Origin: an uncultured candidate division Zixibacteria bacterium
Lineage (GTDB): Bacteria; Zixibacteria; MSB-5A5; SM1-73
Assembly (NCBI GenBank): GCA_903908285.1
Contig: CAIVRH010000038.1
Coordinates: forward strand, 106,133 to 170,132
Reading direction: 5' to 3'
Length of the DNA stretch: 64,000 nucleotides
Shown here: positions 61,469 through 64,000 of the stretch, one piece after another
Position numbering within the stretch: position 1 is the first letter of the stretch
How the letters are laid out: each line of letters opens with the position of its first letter
The notes under the pieces: model-generated
Database searches by the model: none
What the model saw: only the letters and a program-made list of their open reading frames with translations
What the model was told of the DNA's origin: nothing
Made by a program: the position numbers and the translations under genes

Positions 61469-63640
61469 ATGAGAAAAGTATTCTGGTTGAGTTTGGTTTT
61501 GGTTCTGTTTGTCAGTCCGGTGGCATTCGCCGACGGGATGATCATTCCCATGCCCCCGCATCCGGGCGATCCGTTCCCCCCCAATTTATCCATCAAATAT
61601 CACCACGTGGATATAAAGATCGACGACCAGGTGGCACAGACTGCGGTGGATCAGGTTTTTATCAACAATTTTCACCGGGACCTGGAAGGAACCTACATAT
61701 TCCCCATATCGCCGGACGCTTTCATCTCCAAATTCTCTATGTATATCGGGAATGAAGAGATCAAGGGGAAAATCTTAGATAGAAATGAGGCACGACAGAC
61801 CTACGAAGAGATCGTCCGCCGGAAAAAAGACCCGGCTCTTTTAGAATACTTCAAGGACGGAATGTTCAAAGCCTCGGTCTACCCCATACCCGCCAACGGA
61901 GAGACCAGAATCAAATTGAATTACTCCGAGGTTTTAAAAGCCAGCGGCGGAATATGCGGCTACCGGTATACTTTGAACACCGAGAAATTCTCCCACGATC
62001 CGCTCCAGAGCGTAAAGCTAACCGTGGTGATCAATTCCAACCAGCCCATAAAAAGCATCTACTCCCCCTCGCATGACATTCATATCGAGAAGGAAAACGA
62101 TCATCATGCCACGGTCACTTACGTGGAGGAGAATACCCGCCCGGATAAGGATTTTTTACTTTACTACACATGTGCTGCAGAAGATATCGGATTCAATCTC
62201 CTCCCCTTCGAGGATGAAGATCACCAGGGTTATTTTATGGCACTCGTCTCCCCGCAGGTGGAAGTTCCCGCAGACCGGACCTTGAGCAAGAATCTGATCT
62301 TCATACTCGACTCCTCCGGCAGTATGGCGGGAAATAAGATAAAACAGACCAAAGAGGCTTTGAAATTTTGTCTGAATAGTTTGAGCCAACAGGATCGTTT
62401 CAATATCATCGACTACGACGATCAGATCAACAGTTTCAAAACCGGCTTAGTGCGGGCAAATGCCGAGAATATCCGCGAGGCTCTATCATTTGTGGACAAG
62501 TGCGAAGCGGAAGGGGGAACCGATATCAACAATGCCCTCCTCACCGGTTTGAAACAGTCAGGGGGACAGGAAGGGTCGACCCAGATCATCTTTTTGACCG
62601 ACGGACTGCCGACGGTGGGGGAGACGGATATATCTAACATCATCCGGAATGTGAAGCAAACCAACCAAAACAAAACCCGTCTTTTTGTCTTTGGTGCAGG
62701 CAACGATGTAAACACCCGGCTGTTGGACCGGCTAGCTGAGGACAATCACGGCGCTTCGGATTATGTGCGGCCCTCCGAGGATATCGAGGTGAAGGTGGGA
62801 AATCTGTACGGTAAGATCTCTCATCCCATCCTGACCAACATTAATCTCTACTTCGGCGCTGTCGAAGCTTATGACATCTATCCCAAGGAACTTCCCGACA
62901 TTTTCAAGGGATCGCAGATTATGGTGGTAGGAAAGTACAAAAACGGTGGTCCGGTGCAGGTGAAACTGACAGGTTTTACCGGTGATACGCCGCGTACATC
63001 CAACTATCAGGCAAATTTTTCATCCGACGATAGATATGACTTCATCCCCCGGCTCTGGGCTACCCGCAGAATCGGATATTTAGTGGATGAGATACGTCTG
63101 CATGGCGAAAATAAAGAATTGGTAGAAGAGATTGTGAGGTTATCCAAGAGGTACGGCATCATTACCGAATATACCTCATTTTTAGTCGATGCGGATTACA
63201 GGCAGACAGCGGAGGTACTGGCGCCACAAGTGGGATTCGTGATGAAAGATAAAATGAAAGAGGAGGTGGGAGCCGGAGCGGTGAATCAGTCGAGAGCTCT
63301 TAAGGCATATTCCGGCGCTTCAATCGCTCCGCAGAGTTATATGGATTCCGAGGGGAAAGAACGGAGAATGACCGGTGTGGTGCAGACCGGAAACCGGGCT
63401 TTCTTCAATAAAAACGGGTTGTGGGTGGATACGGAATACGAAGGTAAAATCGAGCCGGTAAAGATACAAAGATTCAGCGAAGCGTATTTCAAGCTGTTGG
63501 ATAAAGCTCCGGAGGTGGGAAAATACTATGCTCTGGGAGACCAGGTCATATTCCTGCTGAATGGAAAAGCCATCCAGATCGGAGATGAGGGTAAAACCGA
63601 CTTGTCCGAGCCGGAGTTGAATTCGCTTCTGACCCGATAG
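61469..63640 (+). CDS. VIT / von Willebrand A domain protein
   Basis: The 723-residue protein has a signal peptide (RKVFWLSLVLVLFVSPVAFA), a VIT (inter-alpha-trypsin inhibitor) domain at ~45-170 with VDQVFINNFHRDLEGTYIFPISPDAFISKFSMYIGNEEIKGKILDRNEARQTYEEIVRRKKDPALLEY, a vWA domain (~275-445) with a metal site D281-S283-S285 (LDSSGSM) and later Thr in GGTDINNAL, and a C-terminal beta-rich region (YGIITEYTSFLVD, then ~620-723). It is exported and probably binds surface proteins. GGAGC lies 7-8 nt before ATG 61469. Its role is unknown. Confidence 0.9.
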   Translation: MRKVFWLSLVLVLFVSPVAFADGMIIPMPPHPGDPFPPNLSIKYHHVDIKIDDQVAQTAVDQVFINNFHRDLEGTYIFPISPDAFISKFSMYIGNEEIKGKILDRNEARQTYEEIVRRKKDPALLEYFKDGMFKASVYPIPANGETRIKLNYSEVLKASGGICGYRYTLNTEKFSHDPLQSVKLTVVINSNQPIKSIYSPSHDIHIEKENDHHATVTYVEENTRPDKDFLLYYTCAAEDIGFNLLPFEDEDHQGYFMALVSPQVEVPADRTLSKNLIFILDSSGSMAGNKIKQTKEALKFCLNSLSQQDRFNIIDYDDQINSFKTGLVRANAENIREALSFVDKCEAEGGTDINNALLTGLKQSGGQEGSTQIIFLTDGLPTVGETDISNIIRNVKQTNQNKTRLFVFGAGNDVNTRLLDRLAEDNHGASDYVRPSEDIEVKVGNLYGKISHPILTNINLYFGAVEAYDIYPKELPDIFKGSQIMVVGKYKNGGPVQVKLTGFTGDTPRTSNYQANFSSDDRYDFIPRLWATRRIGYLVDEIRLHGENKELVEEIVRLSKRYGIITEYTSFLVDADYRQTAEVLAPQVGFVMKDKMKEEVGAGAVNQSRALKAYSGASIAPQSYMDSEGKERRMTGVVQTGNRAFFNKNGLWVDTEYEGKIEPVKIQRFSEAYFKLLDKAPEVGKYYALGDQVIFLLNGKAIQIGDEGKTDLSEPELNSLLTR

Positions 63641-64000
63641 AGAACTCACCCCCTTTGATCCCCCTCTCTTAGAAAGAGAGGGGTTCATCCTGCCCTTCGG
63701 TCCTGAGACCTCAGGGTCGAAGGAAAGGGATTCACCCTTAAGGGGAATTAGGGGGTGAGTTCCAAAGGTCTAAAGACCCATGGCTGGCAGGCATGTTCGA
63801 CCTACAAAAAAGGGCTATAGGTCCGAAATGTCCGTCAGGACTTTCGGACAAAAATGATCTCGTCGAATAGGTCTAAAGACCCATGGCTGGCAGGCATATT
63901 CGACCTACATTAGCGATACATTACATAACAGAGGCATGAAGCCTCTGCTACGCACGGTTAGAAACCTCACCCCCTACCCCCCTCTCCGCGATGCGGAGAG
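63641..64000. repeat. Repeat-only 3' end of window
   Basis: Contains a split CCCCCTCTC palindrome (63646-63762) interrupted by CCTTCGGTCCTGAGACCTCAGGGTCGAAGG, two 41-nt direct repeats (63766-63806 and 63869-63909, one mismatch, GGTCTAAAGACCCATGGCTG-containing) and the start of another CCCCTACCCCCCTCTCCGCGATGCGGAGAG hairpin. No gene. Confidence 0.7.

Noticed and set aside
1..64000. tRNA, rRNA, tmRNA or CRISPR array
   Set aside because: Looked for GGTTCGAATCC-type T-arms, rRNA words and regularly spaced repeats; none found. A tRNA-Sec gene is not in the window.

Overview
The window looks like a contig from an uncultured Gram-negative bacterium of the Zixibacteria/FCB-like type. The inference rests on several exported proteins ending in dockerin-like tails of the form 'GDvvxLINYLFkxGPAP', TPR, PEGA and VCBS-repeat surface proteins, TlpA-type thioredoxins, moderate GC, and very repeat-rich intergenic DNA. 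The taxonomy is inferred; no rRNA or tRNA gene was seen.

Layout. 1-8.7 kb (minus strand): a GlmL/MutL-type ATPase with a biotinyl/lipoyl-like partner (cut by the window edge), an M15 peptidase, a DJ-1/PfpI lipoprotein, small unknowns, a TPR plus periplasmic-binding protein, and a bifunctional-nuclease-family protein. 8.9-11.4 kb (minus): the housekeeping operon pth-rpsF-ssb-rpsR-rplI with a good sigma-70 promoter. 11.9-13.9 kb (plus): an outer-membrane barrel and a CPBP protease. 14.0-21.6 kb (minus): an extracytoplasmic redox cluster (small C-terminal CxxC protein, NapH-like polyferredoxin, two Omp28-like dockerin proteins, an IPTL-CTERM-like protein, PEGA-thioredoxin, TlpA thioredoxin, beta-barrel). 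22.1-28.5 kb (plus): a sugar/glycan cluster (LegB-like dehydratase, nucleotidyltransferase, DegT aminotransferase, FemAB, flippase-like protein, methyltransferase). 28.7-31.7 kb: prepilin peptidase and a sensor kinase. 31.9-36.6 kb (minus): ThiD2-like protein, gcvT, uvrA. 37-46 kb: two very large dockerin surface proteins around hflX. 46.9-51.4 kb (plus): a PqqD-like/M50/HlyD hybrid exporter, a protein disulfide oxidoreductase and a TPR protein. 52.5-55.8 kb (minus): an accessory UvrD-like helicase plus Mrr-like nuclease pair. 56.4-63.6 kb: lipoprotein, RNase H-like protein, holA, ECF sigma with zinc anti-sigma, and a VIT/vWA protein.

The main discovery is a set of three probable selenoproteins that ordinary gene calling splits in two. 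Two tandem Omp28-like dockerin proteins (UGA at 18994-18996 and 20214-20216) and a two-domain protein disulfide oxidoreductase (UGA at 49887-49889) each have an in-frame UGA exactly where the first cysteine of the thioredoxin-type CxxC should be, giving UxxC. Each UGA is followed at 17-20 nt by the loop of a stem-loop that meets the bacterial SECIS geometry (AGUU, AGUU and GGUCA loops). The two paralogous stems differ by compensatory base pairs. Other genes here use UGA as a normal stop, so this points to selenocysteine insertion and not to a changed genetic code. The two exported selenoproteins lie among thioredoxin-like and Fe-S membrane genes, suggesting a selenium-dependent envelope redox system with dockerin-tagged components.

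Intergenic DNA is packed with several families of short text-like repeats (TTGAACCC, CGTCATTCG, CCCCCTCTC palindromes, CCTGAGCGAAGTCGAAGGA), some of which reach into apparent coding sequence.
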